Below are positions 42,665 through 51,986 of a DNA stretch of 64,000 bases, piece after piece. The position numbers and the translations under genes are program-made. Every line of letters starts with the position of its first letter. The stretch's first letter is position 1. The stretch spans positions 744,001-808,000 of the forward strand of contig CANLYJ010000002.1 of assembly GCA_947495295.1 (NCBI GenBank). The letters run 5' to 3'. This DNA comes from an uncultured Paracoccaceae bacterium (lineage in GTDB: Bacteria; Pseudomonadota; Alphaproteobacteria; Rhodobacterales; Rhodobacteraceae). The notes under the pieces were generated by a model. It saw only the letters and a program-made list of their open reading frames with translations. It made no database searches and was not told the origin of the DNA.

Positions 42665-43207
42665 ATGACGCTGAAACTGACGTCGCTTACCGCTGCTTTG
42701 TCATTGCTGATTGCCACACCGGTCCTGCCGGATGAGGCCAGCCGCCTTGCCGGGCTGCCAAAAGACGAATTTGTCGATGCCTACGAAAACTATTATGTCT
42801 CTCTGCTTGATATTACCCAGCAGTTGATTACCCGGCTGGATCCTGATCTGGCAGATGCGGTTGACACGACGACCCCCGTCTCTGCCGAAGAACGCAGCGC
42901 GTTTGTTTGCATCTATGAGTTCTACACTGATGCCGGGCTGACCGATGATTTGATCGACCAGATGACCGCCATGGAACCTTTGCGCGACCGGATGCAGACC
43001 AATCCGGCCTTGAACTATGCTGACCTTTTATTCGATGAGACGCTTCAGGCGGAGATAGCGCCGCAGAATGCTGAAGCCGGGCAAGCGGCCATGCGTGCCT
43101 GTGGTGGCGGGGTGACATTGGCAGGCAACCGTCTGGATCTGTCACCTGAGTTTTGGGCGATCATCCAGCAGGAGGCGGAAGCGCGCAATCTGGCGGACAC
43201 CAATTGA
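42665..43207 (+). CDS. Secreted protein, unknown function (2 of 4)
   Basis: 180 residues from ATG 42665; the frame is open to 42557 inside the previous gene. Signal peptide MTLKLTSLTAALSLLIATPV. The mature protein is acidic and helical, with two cysteines (FVCIYEF and RACGGG). No family recognised. It is 40 bp after the first secreted protein and 20 bp before the third start, consistent with one operon. Confidence 0.6.
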   Translation: MTLKLTSLTAALSLLIATPVLPDEASRLAGLPKDEFVDAYENYYVSLLDITQQLITRLDPDLADAVDTTTPVSAEERSAFVCIYEFYTDAGLTDDLIDQMTAMEPLRDRMQTNPALNYADLLFDETLQAEIAPQNAEAGQAAMRACGGGVTLAGNRLDLSPEFWAIIQQEAEARNLADTN

Positions 43208-43227
43208 AAACGAAATCTCGGAGCAGA

Positions 43228-43959
43228 ATGAACTACATGTCTTATTTCCCAATTTTGTCACGCTGGGCGCCGTTGTGCATTGCATCGCTGATGGTTTCCA
43301 CCGCTTTTGCCGATGATCTGGTGGTCCGGCCTGTCATGTCTGCCCCCTACGAAGTGGCAAGCGCACGGGTCGCAATGGGTGAAATCAAAACCCGGTGGGA
43401 CGCGGCGCAAATCGAGCAACAGAATCGGTTTGCTGTCTTTGAAGGTGATTTTCAGGATTTCGTGCGATCTGATCCGATCATGCAGGATGTGACCTGGCCT
43501 TATGACACTTGTACTGATCTGATCAGTTTGATCCCACCACCCAATGATGGCTGGGGGTTGCGCAGTGACGCCTCCTTTACCCAAAACCCTGTTGACGATG
43601 TACGGGCACAAGTCGGGTTGGTGACCTATGATCTGGATCTTTCATCTGATCACCCTGACTTTTACGGAACAGAACGAAGCGTATTCATCACGCTAAGTGC
43701 CGCCCCGGAAAACCGTACCTTCTGGGAGATGGCGATGAATGAACCAGCGCTGCGTGCGGCCTCGTTCAAACCCGGCCCGTATAACTATCCTATTGGCCTA
43801 CATGACGGTGGCGTGCTGCTGGGCGATGTGTTTGTGCGGGTCAGCGGCACTGATGAGGCCGATAGCCTGCGCTATCTGGAACAGATGATCGGCTGCGCAA
43901 TCCAAAGTAACATGATTGCAGATGGTGTTGATCCGTCGACATTAAGAGAGACACCTTAA
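43228..43959 (+). CDS. Secreted protein, unknown function (3 of 4)
   Basis: 243 residues from ATG 43228, preceded by CGGAG; the open frame to 43153 lies in the previous gene. Signal peptide near FPILSRWAPLCIASLMVS, cleaved after TAFA. The mature part begins DDLVVRPVMSAPYEVASARV and includes a beta-rich stretch (RSVFITLSAAPENRTFWEM). Two cysteines (DTCTDL, IGCAIQ) may form a disulfide. Next gene starts 1 bp after its stop. Confidence 0.6.
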   Translation: MNYMSYFPILSRWAPLCIASLMVSTAFADDLVVRPVMSAPYEVASARVAMGEIKTRWDAAQIEQQNRFAVFEGDFQDFVRSDPIMQDVTWPYDTCTDLISLIPPPNDGWGLRSDASFTQNPVDDVRAQVGLVTYDLDLSSDHPDFYGTERSVFITLSAAPENRTFWEMAMNEPALRAASFKPGPYNYPIGLHDGGVLLGDVFVRVSGTDEADSLRYLEQMIGCAIQSNMIADGVDPSTLRETP

Positions 43960-43960
43960 G

Positions 43961-44530
43961 ATGCGCGTTCATTATTTTGCGGCTTTGTTGTCCCTATTGG
44001 CGATGTTCGCGCAGGCGGATGAAGCCACGGTTGAAGTGTCAGAGCTATGTGATGGCAGCCTGACAGGGAACGCTTATAACTTGGCCGCCATCAACGACAT
44101 CATCGGCGGGCAGTGGAACCAATTGGGCCGTGCGCATCGTTATACGCTTGATAACCCGGTAAACCCTTTCACGATTACCTATGATGCGCCCCGCAGCCAG
44201 CTTTTGATTGAAAGCCCTGATGGTCCGCGCCTCCGGTTACGTCCTTTTGCGCAAGCGAAGCTCGCCGATGTCCCGCTCACGGTTAATAACCTGCGCCAAC
44301 AGCAGACCAGTTATATCTCGGAGGATGGCAGCAAGACCGTGCGGCTGAGCGGCTTGGATATGGAAGTGCTGATGGGGTGCCCGCTAGAGACAGCGGCCAG
44401 TTTCTATTGGACCTATTCACAGGGCGGCCGGCAGGCCTACGGTGTTCTGATCTTTCTGTCCGATGACTATGGTTTCGGGGTGAATGGGAACGACACCGGC
44501 GCGCAGCGCACGACGGTGATGTATCGCTAG
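43961..44530 (+). CDS. Secreted protein, unknown function (4 of 4)
   Basis: 189 residues. Signal peptide MRVHYFAALLSLLAMFAQADE. The mature part is beta-rich (FTITYDAPRSQLLIESPDG) and carries two cysteines (SELCDGS, MGCPLE). The end (AYGVLIFLSDDYGFGVNGND) resembles no family I know. Only one base separates it from gene 3. Its stop overlaps the stop of the convergent MATE gene. Confidence 0.6.
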   Translation: MRVHYFAALLSLLAMFAQADEATVEVSELCDGSLTGNAYNLAAINDIIGGQWNQLGRAHRYTLDNPVNPFTITYDAPRSQLLIESPDGPRLRLRPFAQAKLADVPLTVNNLRQQQTSYISEDGSKTVRLSGLDMEVLMGCPLETAASFYWTYSQGGRQAYGVLIFLSDDYGFGVNGNDTGAQRTTVMYR

Positions 44531-45885
44531 GTTGTGACCGGTGTTAGCCCTGGCGTACGGATACCGGTCAGCCACCAGAACCGCCATGGCAGTGCGATGG
44601 CGGCCACAAACAGCCCGAGCCCATAGCCAAGCCAGACGCCCGTCGCCCCAAAGCCAAAGACAAACCCCAGTAGATAGCTTGCGGGCAGTGCCAGTGGCCA
44701 GTAGGCCGCGAGGGTGATGACGGTCGGCAGGTTCATATCCGACATCCCCCGCAACGCACCTAGCGCCGTGCCCTGAATGCCATCCGCAACTTGCAAGAGC
44801 GCGACAACTACAAATAGCGTCACGGCAAGATCAATCACCGCAGGGTCGCGCGACATCGTTTCGGCCATCACCCGGCCCGCCACGATAAAGACCGCTGCTG
44901 CAAGCACCTGCCAAAGCGTGACCATAATGAACGACGCTTTGACAATGGGCCGCAGCCGCGTCTGGCTTTCCGCACCAACCGCAAGGCCGACACGGATGGC
45001 CACAGCACCGGCCATGCCCAGCGGGATCATATAGGCCAGCCCCGCAAGCGCGTTCACGATCTGATGGGCGGCCAAGGCGTCAGCCCCCAACCAACCCATC
45101 ATCAACCCAACGATTGCATAGGCGCCGCCTTCGCCCGCATACCCAAGGCAAAGCGGTAGGGCATCCTTGCACTGCGCCCAAACCTGTGCCCACGGGACTG
45201 TTACGCGTTGCCGAAAATCGACCATTCCCGGCGCTTTGGTCAACACGACCCACGCGGCCAAAAGCGATACGCATTGCGACAGGATGCTGGCCAGCCCAGC
45301 CCCCAGAATGCCCAGATCCAGAATATGGATGAAGGTATAGTTCGCGGGCACATTGAACAGCACGCCAAGATAGGACAGGCCCACCGCCGTCCACGGCCAT
45401 TCGACCGCGTCAAAAAGCGCCTTTAGCCCAAAGAAAAGCGTGAAAGGAATGATCCAGATGGCCATGGATATCCAATAGGGCAGGAGGATCGCCAGAACCT
45501 CCTCTGGCTGGCCAAGCGGACCCAGCAACGGATAGATCGCAATCATCAGAAGCGCCCCGTTTGCGCCGCCCAGCAGGCAAAGAAGAAGCCCACCGCGCAG
45601 TGCGGTGGCCACGCGCACCGGATCGCCTGCACCTTCCGCCTGACTAATCTGGACAGAGATCACGGTGATGACACCCCAAAGCGCCGAGATCAGGATGATT
45701 AGCACTGCCGTTGTTACCCCGACCGCCGCCAGCGGCACCGTGCCAAGGGGAGCTATCATCGCGGTGTCAACGACGCCGATCAGCAGGGCCGCTGCCAACC
45801 CCACCATAAGAGGGACGGCCAAACGGATCAGGGGCCAGAATTCGGCGCGCGTCGACGCCAGTGGAATAGTAGGTTGGTTGGTCAT
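44527..45885 (-). CDS. MATE-family efflux transporter
   Basis: 452 residues, twelve hydrophobic segments, two MatE repeats. Repeat 1 starts LAVPLMVGLAAALLIGVVDT with the usual VDTAMIAPLGTVPLAAVG; repeat 2 contains YAGEGGAYAIVGLMMGWLGA. It resembles the NorM/YdhE type that exports cationic drugs or metabolites against sodium or protons. Alone on its strand; it faces the secreted-protein genes and ends within their last stop codon. Confidence 0.92.
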   Translation of the reverse strand: MTNQPTIPLASTRAEFWPLIRLAVPLMVGLAAALLIGVVDTAMIAPLGTVPLAAVGVTTAVLIILISALWGVITVISVQISQAEGAGDPVRVATALRGGLLLCLLGGANGALLMIAIYPLLGPLGQPEEVLAILLPYWISMAIWIIPFTLFFGLKALFDAVEWPWTAVGLSYLGVLFNVPANYTFIHILDLGILGAGLASILSQCVSLLAAWVVLTKAPGMVDFRQRVTVPWAQVWAQCKDALPLCLGYAGEGGAYAIVGLMMGWLGADALAAHQIVNALAGLAYMIPLGMAGAVAIRVGLAVGAESQTRLRPIVKASFIMVTLWQVLAAAVFIVAGRVMAETMSRDPAVIDLAVTLFVVVALLQVADGIQGTALGALRGMSDMNLPTVITLAAYWPLALPASYLLGFVFGFGATGVWLGYGLGLFVAAIALPWRFWWLTGIRTPGLTPVTT

Positions 45886-46490
45886 GATTCACCTGCCAGG
45901 CCATTGCCCGGCGTTAAAGTCGCGTTGCGAAGCGTCAGCTTCGAATGTTCAGGGGCTGTCAGCCCCGCGACTGGGAAATCATGGATCCGTTCCTTTTGGA
46001 CATAACGGTGCCCGAACCGTTTAGGGTAATTTGCCCCTTGCGTCTAGGCGGGGCGTTGCGGTGGTGGTGCAGCAGGGGCCATAGGCTTGAGGCGCCGCAT
46101 GTGAGGCCATTGCGTTTATCGCACGCTGCTTACCCGACCGTTCCCTTTTTGCTGGCGTGCGAGAGTTCTTTTCAGGCGGAGCTTTCATGACCGTCGAACA
46201 TATTGTTGTTCGCGATACCCGTCTTCTGGGGCAGGTTCACACTCGCAACAATATGCGTGTTGTCGAAACATTGCGAAATCCTTGAACGGATCGCCAGACG
46301 GGTTGATCCGGCCTGTTATTCATGCGCTGGAAAGGGTAGATGATCCGCTTTCCGCCAAGTGGTGAGGAAGGAACCAAACTGTTTGACGGACCTGCACCGC
46401 GCGCACGGACCGGCGGACGCCACGGACCTGGCAGTGTTGTCTGCAACTGGGGTCAGGACCCACTAAATTTGCGTCGTCAGCAGTGTTTTC
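45886..46490. other. 605-bp gap with hairpins and possible gene remnants
   Basis: Two perfect hairpins lie near the MATE start: CGAAGC/GCTTCG (45928-45933, 45938-45943) and GGGGCT/AGCCCC (45952-45957, 45961-45966). A short frame at 45981-46190 begins MDPFLLDITVPEPFRVI, which recalls the start of YetF/DUF421-type membrane proteins, but then loses all hydrophobicity. Another (46187-46285, 32 codons) begins MTVEHIVVRDTRLLGQ. At 46449-46467 GGGGTCAGGACCCACTAA looks like an IS-type end. This is most likely decayed DNA. Confidence 0.4.
45981..46190 (+). pseudogene. Possible remnant of a YetF/DUF421-like membrane protein gene
   Basis: Only the first 17 residues (MDPFLLDITVPEPFRVI) have a plausible family start; the rest is arginine/proline-rich, not membrane-like. 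That is what a frameshifted and truncated gene would give. The identification rests on memory of DUF421 N-termini and is weak. Confidence 0.25.
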
Positions 46491-47966
46491 CTAACTATCG
46501 TGACATTCGATGCGAACCGTTTGCTGGCGCCATCGCGCGACCCGATCTTCGATCAGTGCCATGCTTCCGGTTGAGCGTTCGGTTTCAATCGGGCGCACGC
46601 CAAACCGGCGCATGAATTCCAATGCCTCCCGGCTGCGAATCACCCAGGCGATATTTTCAATATTCTTTCGGATTTGTTGAGAGGTGCTGACCTTTTGTAC
46701 CACGACTGCCAGCTGCGATCCGTGACGGTCAAGGACGGGACCACCGGAATTACCCGGCTGGACCGGGGCGGTGATCTGGATATGGGTGCGGTCACCCTTG
46801 TAGCCCACCGTGCTTGAAACGATCCCGTCTGTCACATTGATCGACTGGGTTGTCGTGAAAACCGGATAGCCCATCACATAGATCTGTTCGCCCAGAACGG
46901 CCGTGTCCGAACGGAACTTGACCGGGGTTCGTCCGGCAAATGCAGGGGCCAGGATCAGCGCCAGATCAGACCGGATATCAGAACCGAACAGGATTGCATC
47001 CTGCCCGTTCACCGTGATCCGTTCGCAACCGGCGACGACGTGGTGATTGGTCAGAATATGCCCCTCACGCGACACGATGGAGCCGGACCCTGATCCGACC
47101 ATGTCGCGATACCAAGCGGGCACATTGCGGCCGCCGGGATAATCGCCTTCGCGTAGACGGTTGATGATCTGACTTTCGGGCACAGCTTCGCCTGCAAACA
47201 AGTCAACCGATTGCAGAACTTCTGTTATGATTGGCTGGACGGTGAATTGAACGTTCTCACGATAGGAAAACTGCAAGGTTCGCATTCTGCTCCCGTCGAT
47301 CTGATAGACGAAATTGAAGATGTAGCCACGATCCAGCATGGAGAGATAGACCCAATCGCCGCTCACTCCTCTCTTTAGAATCTCGACGTCTTCTTCGTCT
47401 TCATCATCGGTGGCGAACTCTACGACGGCATCAAGCCATGCGTTCGGGCGCACGGGATTGTCAAAATCGATGCGTCCAAGCTGCAATTCCAACCCTGCTG
47501 CACTACGTCCGGGGATTCGCACATCTGTCAAATCCTTCCCCGTCAGCTCTGGCAGGCGCAAAAATGAGGTAGGCAATAGAATCCGCGTTCCTGTCCATTC
47601 AAAACGGGTGTCGCGAAATTCAGCCGCAGCGCGGGTCTGGCGCGCACGGTCGGCCAAAACAGCTCTGTCTTCGGGCGCCAAGGTCCGGCGCATGGGACGG
47701 CCCAGACTTTCCTGAAACGTATTGATCGCTGCACGTGTGGCCTGATTAAGGCGACCATCAATGCTGCTTTGATACAGACCGATCCATGCAAGATCAGTCT
47801 GCAACGCTGCGGTTTCGCGTTCTGTTGGTGATGAAAACTGCATGACCCCAAATTCGCGCAGTATTTGCGCAGGCAGTTCGGCATGTGCCGGCAGCCCTAT
47901 CAGACAAAACAGCCCGATAATTGTTCTGCGAAATGCGGAAAATGATGATCTGAGCAGTTTTTTCAT
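46491..47966 (-). CDS. Exported trypsin-like protease with peptidoglycan-binding-like domain
   Basis: 491 residues with an N-terminal signal (FSAFRRTIIGLFCLIGLPAH). Residues about 50-90 (LQTDLAWIGLYQSSIDGRLN) resemble a peptidoglycan-binding domain 1. The C-terminal trypsin-like domain (about 290-470) has a full triad: His309 in TNHHVV, Asp334 in SDLALI and Ser407 in GNSGGP. No PDZ domain is seen, so it is not DegP. It is the last gene of the nine-gene TIR/vWA/ABC cluster, following the lipoprotein gene directly (stop 47967). It may cleave an envelope protein when the system senses damage (inference). Confidence 0.8.
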   Translation of the reverse strand: MKKLLRSSFSAFRRTIIGLFCLIGLPAHAELPAQILREFGVMQFSSPTERETAALQTDLAWIGLYQSSIDGRLNQATRAAINTFQESLGRPMRRTLAPEDRAVLADRARQTRAAAEFRDTRFEWTGTRILLPTSFLRLPELTGKDLTDVRIPGRSAAGLELQLGRIDFDNPVRPNAWLDAVVEFATDDEDEEDVEILKRGVSGDWVYLSMLDRGYIFNFVYQIDGSRMRTLQFSYRENVQFTVQPIITEVLQSVDLFAGEAVPESQIINRLREGDYPGGRNVPAWYRDMVGSGSGSIVSREGHILTNHHVVAGCERITVNGQDAILFGSDIRSDLALILAPAFAGRTPVKFRSDTAVLGEQIYVMGYPVFTTTQSINVTDGIVSSTVGYKGDRTHIQITAPVQPGNSGGPVLDRHGSQLAVVVQKVSTSQQIRKNIENIAWVIRSREALEFMRRFGVRPIETERSTGSMALIEDRVARWRQQTVRIECHDS

Positions 47967-48797
47967 CTAGCCCACCAGGATTTCGAGTGCTTCGATCCGG
48001 TTATCGACACGCGCTTTTGCTTGTTGATCGACCGAAACCTGCCGGTTCTGATCTTGCACAACAGCCCTTACATTGGGGCTGGATGCCCGTGCCTGCTGTA
48101 CGTTGCGTGCCCGCGATGGGGGGCGGGACGCTGCCACGGCCGCACGGTCGACTTGCGCGGCGGTTGCGGTCGCATCCACATAGGCATTCACACGCTGTCC
48201 GATCCCGTTGAACGAGGCCGAGATGATTTGGTTATCGCCATTCACCTTTGTCTTGATCGCATTCAACTGCGCGCGGGCCTGCGCCGGGGTCACGGAACCT
48301 GCACGGACCTGCCGTTCAAGCGTGCGCAGTTGGGTTTCGCGACATTGGCGCAAACCGGCCGCAGCGCGACCGGTGCGGGTCACCAAGCCACGCTCTGCGG
48401 CGGCATCCGTATTGACCGATCGTAGCAACGCATTGGCGTCGGCTGCGCGTTGGCTTTGTTGCCGGTAATATGTGCCGCTAAACCCAACAAGGCCGCCACC
48501 CAAGGCACCCAGCAACGCGCCACGACGACGATCCTGTGCGGACCCATCGGCATTGAGTGCGGCACCGATCAATGCGCCTGCAAGGGCACCGACGGCGGCG
48601 CTCTGGGCTTGGGCGTTAATATCCGTCTGACGGGCGGCAACGATGGTTTGCCGGAAGGAATTGCACTGATCTGACGGATCATTCCCGGCCTGTGTCAATG
48701 CTATGGATTCGTCACACCCGGCCAATGCCAGCGCGCCCAGAAGGACAAGCACACTTGTCCTTTTCCCGGCCTTTGCAATCGTATTTTGAAAAATCAT
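47967..48797 (-). CDS. Glycine-zipper lipoprotein
   Basis: 276 residues from ATG 48797, with AAAGGA upstream; a GTG at 48812 is the alternative. The signal ends in a lipobox (GALALAGC), so it is a lipoprotein. A glycine/alanine zipper follows (VGALAGALIGAAL and GALLGALGGGLVGFSG), then a helical coiled-coil-like region with an RQCRETQ cysteine. It sits where TagQ, the outer-membrane lipoprotein of the TagQRST module, would be. I call it TagQ-like by position and type only. Confidence 0.7.
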   Translation of the reverse strand: MIFQNTIAKAGKRTSVLVLLGALALAGCDESIALTQAGNDPSDQCNSFRQTIVAARQTDINAQAQSAAVGALAGALIGAALNADGSAQDRRRGALLGALGGGLVGFSGTYYRQQSQRAADANALLRSVNTDAAAERGLVTRTGRAAAGLRQCRETQLRTLERQVRAGSVTPAQARAQLNAIKTKVNGDNQIISASFNGIGQRVNAYVDATATAAQVDRAAVAASRPPSRARNVQQARASSPNVRAVVQDQNRQVSVDQQAKARVDNRIEALEILVG

Positions 48798-48826
48798 CGT
48801 ATATCCTTTCACTCACTCCAAATTGA

Positions 48827-50764
48827 CTATCGTTGTTGATCAGGGAAACGCGCGCGCCGCAGTTCGCGGACGGTATCAATTTCGCCCAGCCAGCGGTTAC
48901 GCATCCCTTCGGTGATGCTGCCACGGGCTTCGCGCATTTCGCGGTGATGCTGTTCAAAGCGGGTCAGATCGTCGCCAAAGACTTCCACACTGGCACCGCT
49001 CAGGCCGCGACGTGCCTGCCGGATTTGGGCGAAAACGAAATCCTCGGGGCGTTTTGCCAGTTCCAGATGTACCGAAAGATACAAATCAAACGACGCATTG
49101 ATCCTGTCGTTATTGTTGTTGATCCGACCGACAAGACCATTCAAGCGTTCGCGGATATCGGCGGTCAGTTCTTCGTTGTCGCGGATATCTTTGACGTTGC
49201 TCATTGCCAGGAACATGTTGCGACCAACGCGGTCGATCAGGTTACCCGTCACGATACCAGACCGGATTGACAGCCGGGTCGCCTCTGTCGCCTGATCGCG
49301 CAGGGCGACGTTGAGTTGCTCCATCTGAACTTGCAGTTCTGATGCCCGCCGCGCCAGTTCGGCCTCGTTTGTCTGGCCTTCGGCGACGGCGCGCTGCAAC
49401 TGGTTCAGCTGCGCTTGCAGATCAGTGGTCTTGCTATCCTGTGGGAGGCCCAGCCCCGCATCCAGCAGTTCCTTACGACCGGCCATAAGGGCTGTTTGCA
49501 GTGGCTGGTTGTTCTGGCCTTCGACAAAATCCCCGTCGGTTTCGCGCCGCCCGGCAAAGACCGGGGCCGAGATCGCCATGCGGGTGCCCATCGTGTCGGT
49601 GGCCCCTTCGCCACGGGTCGAAAAAAGGGCTGCGGTTTCACTGCGGCGGCCCACGGTGTTCAATTCGCGCGACCGCAGGGTTGTTCCGCCCTTGGCGATC
49701 ACGCCGCCCACCTGACCCGAAAGCCCGTCGGGGCGTGTTGGGCGGAAGAGATCCAGTACAATCTCTTCGGCGCTGCAGATCATGTCATAAAGGCCCAGCA
49801 CATTGGGCGATTTTGTCCCGATTGAGATCATCGACAAATCACCGCTGCGGGGGGTCACCGCACAGCTGTTTTCCAACGTACCCGGCACGGGGGCATCATC
49901 CCCCCGTTCCAACACATCGGGCAATGTGGTGCTGCGACCCTGACCGGTAACATATGATGCACCGCCACGGGCGGCATATTCCCATTCAGCCTCGGTAGGT
50001 GGGCGCACAAAACCTGTCGCACCCTGTTCCCAAGGCAGTGCAGGAGGATCCCCGGCCGCTATCCGCGCCTGATCATGACGGATCAGCCAGTCATTATAGG
50101 CGCGGCTGAATTCAACGGCATCATACCAGGACAGGCCACCAGCAGGTGGGATGACGCGCAAATTTGACCCGGCCAGTGCGGGATTATACTCGCCACAGGC
50201 CGGTGCATTCAGGTCCAGCGTTTCTGCCACCGGAAGGCCCAGCAGGCCCGCCTGAAAAAGTGCCCATTGTGGTGCTGTCAGTTCATATTTGGCCATGTAA
50301 AACGCGCGGGCGGACAGGCTGTCCAGCGTCTCGGTCAGCCCGTTACTGCCTTCCGCAGCAACCGAAAATGCGCCCGCAACCGGGCTTTGCCATGCCCCGT
50401 TGGACAAAACGATCTGCGGCTGTTCGCTGGCGATATCAACGGAGCGTCCGAAATTGCCGGTGATCTGATCCAACGGATGCGCGACGGGCACGTCGATGCG
50501 GCGGAACATCATGCTGCGCCCGCATGGCATGGGCAGGGCAAGCTCTTCAGGAATGTTAAGCCCTTCGGTCTTGGGCGCGCAGCGGGATTTGCGAATCGCC
50601 TCGCGGTCCGTCTCACCCTCGTCTATCAGAATCTGGCGATTGGTCAGCCACACCGCCGGGTCGTCGATCTGACACCATGACACATCATCCAGCGGTCCGG
50701 TCTGGGCAAAGGCCGGGGAGGCCAGACCGGTCAGAAATGCCGCAGCGATCAGGTATCTAGTCAC
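48827..50764 (-). CDS. Periplasmic FGE/SUMF1-like protein (TagR-like) with coiled-coil tail
   Basis: 645 residues from GTG 50764, chosen for AAGGA 8 bases upstream and because a signal peptide starts there (TRYLIAAAFLTGLASPAFA). An FGE-sulfatase domain (about 95-375) has the hallmark RPPTEAEWEYAARGGAS and FYMAKYELTAPQW. The paired active-site cysteines expected near the C-terminal part are absent: that part reads GGTTLRSRELNTVGRRSE. So it is probably a binding protein, not an oxidase. Residues about 420-620 are coiled-coil-like. This matches TagR, the FGE-like periplasmic protein that works with PpkA. It overlaps the permease stop by 8 bp. Confidence 0.8.
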   Translation of the reverse strand: MTRYLIAAAFLTGLASPAFAQTGPLDDVSWCQIDDPAVWLTNRQILIDEGETDREAIRKSRCAPKTEGLNIPEELALPMPCGRSMMFRRIDVPVAHPLDQITGNFGRSVDIASEQPQIVLSNGAWQSPVAGAFSVAAEGSNGLTETLDSLSARAFYMAKYELTAPQWALFQAGLLGLPVAETLDLNAPACGEYNPALAGSNLRVIPPAGGLSWYDAVEFSRAYNDWLIRHDQARIAAGDPPALPWEQGATGFVRPPTEAEWEYAARGGASYVTGQGRSTTLPDVLERGDDAPVPGTLENSCAVTPRSGDLSMISIGTKSPNVLGLYDMICSAEEIVLDLFRPTRPDGLSGQVGGVIAKGGTTLRSRELNTVGRRSETAALFSTRGEGATDTMGTRMAISAPVFAGRRETDGDFVEGQNNQPLQTALMAGRKELLDAGLGLPQDSKTTDLQAQLNQLQRAVAEGQTNEAELARRASELQVQMEQLNVALRDQATEATRLSIRSGIVTGNLIDRVGRNMFLAMSNVKDIRDNEELTADIRERLNGLVGRINNNNDRINASFDLYLSVHLELAKRPEDFVFAQIRQARRGLSGASVEVFGDDLTRFEQHHREMREARGSITEGMRNRWLGEIDTVRELRRARFPDQQR

Positions 50765-51986
50765 GGCGTAATCCTTTTGTTGGTTCCAGACGGGCAGAGC
50801 GGAGGCCGGCAACACTGCCCGCCGCCGCCCCTGCCAGTGATGCGGCGATTGCGGCGAACAGTAAATGTGTAAAGGCAAGCTGGCTGACCTGCCCATCCAG
50901 CCCCGCAAGCCCATCCAACAGGCGGTTGACGACTGGCTGCGCCAACCCCGTCAGCAGGCAAGCCAGAACCGCCCCAAACAGCCCGATCAGCGCGCCTTGG
51001 GTCGATGGCAGTAGTGACAGTTCCGACCCTGACAGGCCCAGCAGGCGCAATAGTGACAATTCACGCGCCTTTTCGACAACCGCCGCCGCCAGATGCAGAC
51101 CCAGGGTCAGCAGGAAGCCGGCCGCAGACAAGGTCGATATCACCAGAAAAACCCAGCCAAGACCGGTCTCTATCGCAAGAGTTTTTTCAATCTCATCCGC
51201 GCGGGTTTCAACATCATAGCCGTCGGCAAGCAGTTGATCGCGCAGATCAGGGACATCACGGATATCGCGGGCATAAAGACGGAAACTGGCAAATGTCTTA
51301 TTGTCCGGAACCGCGCCGCGATCCGCGCTGGCCGCTGGCCATCCCAGCGCAGGCACCGCAAAGCCAAGCCGGTAGTTTTCAACCGCAGACTCCAGATCGG
51401 ACAGCACAAAAATATCGTCCGTCTGCAACAGATCGCGGGGCAGGACATCGACGACGGTGACCTCCAAACGCTCTGACTGGCGTTCTTCGCCGACCAGCCG
51501 CATCACGATCAGTTCGACGGTATCGCCGATCTCGGCTTTGCTTTCCAACCGGACCCGCTCCGTCACCACAATTTCGGATATGTCTTGGGGCAGGGTAATC
51601 CCGTCCAACAGCGGATCACCGGGAGCGGTGGGGATCATCCTGGGTTCGAGTATCGAGCGGGCGTTCTCCCCTCGTAAACGCACAGATGTGGCCAGATGCA
51701 TACCGCGCGGCAGCACGAACCCGGCTTGCGGATTGGCTTGCAAGGCGGCCATCCAGTCGGGATCAAGTTCTGCATCCTGCACCAGCTTGATCTCAAGAAT
51801 GCGGGGGTCGCTGCGCAGGGTATCAATCAGCGTGTTGACCACCCCGAACTTCAGCCCATACAGCAACAAGAGCGGGATCAGTGCCACTGCTACGGCAACA
51901 ACAAGGCAGATCGTCGATTGCCAGCCATGTGCCAGATCGCGCCGCGCAAGGCGGAACACTATTCCCAGGCGCGGCATGCCCGTCAT
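50757..51986 (-). CDS. FtsX/MacB-type ABC permease (TagS-like)
   Basis: 409 residues with four membrane segments: one near residues 25-45, then three near 270-295, 320-345 and 370-390. A large periplasmic domain (about 50-265) lies between the first two, as in MacB and LolE-type proteins. The final AGSVAGLRSARLEPTKGLR is the family's usual C-terminal motif. It overlaps the ATPase by 4 bp (51983-51986) and the FGE-like gene by 8 bp. It matches TagS in position. Such permeases act as mechano-transmitters rather than true transporters. Confidence 0.85.
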   Translation of the reverse strand: MTGMPRLGIVFRLARRDLAHGWQSTICLVVAVAVALIPLLLLYGLKFGVVNTLIDTLRSDPRILEIKLVQDAELDPDWMAALQANPQAGFVLPRGMHLATSVRLRGENARSILEPRMIPTAPGDPLLDGITLPQDISEIVVTERVRLESKAEIGDTVELIVMRLVGEERQSERLEVTVVDVLPRDLLQTDDIFVLSDLESAVENYRLGFAVPALGWPAASADRGAVPDNKTFASFRLYARDIRDVPDLRDQLLADGYDVETRADEIEKTLAIETGLGWVFLVISTLSAAGFLLTLGLHLAAAVVEKARELSLLRLLGLSGSELSLLPSTQGALIGLFGAVLACLLTGLAQPVVNRLLDGLAGLDGQVSQLAFTHLLFAAIAASLAGAAAGSVAGLRSARLEPTKGLRRD

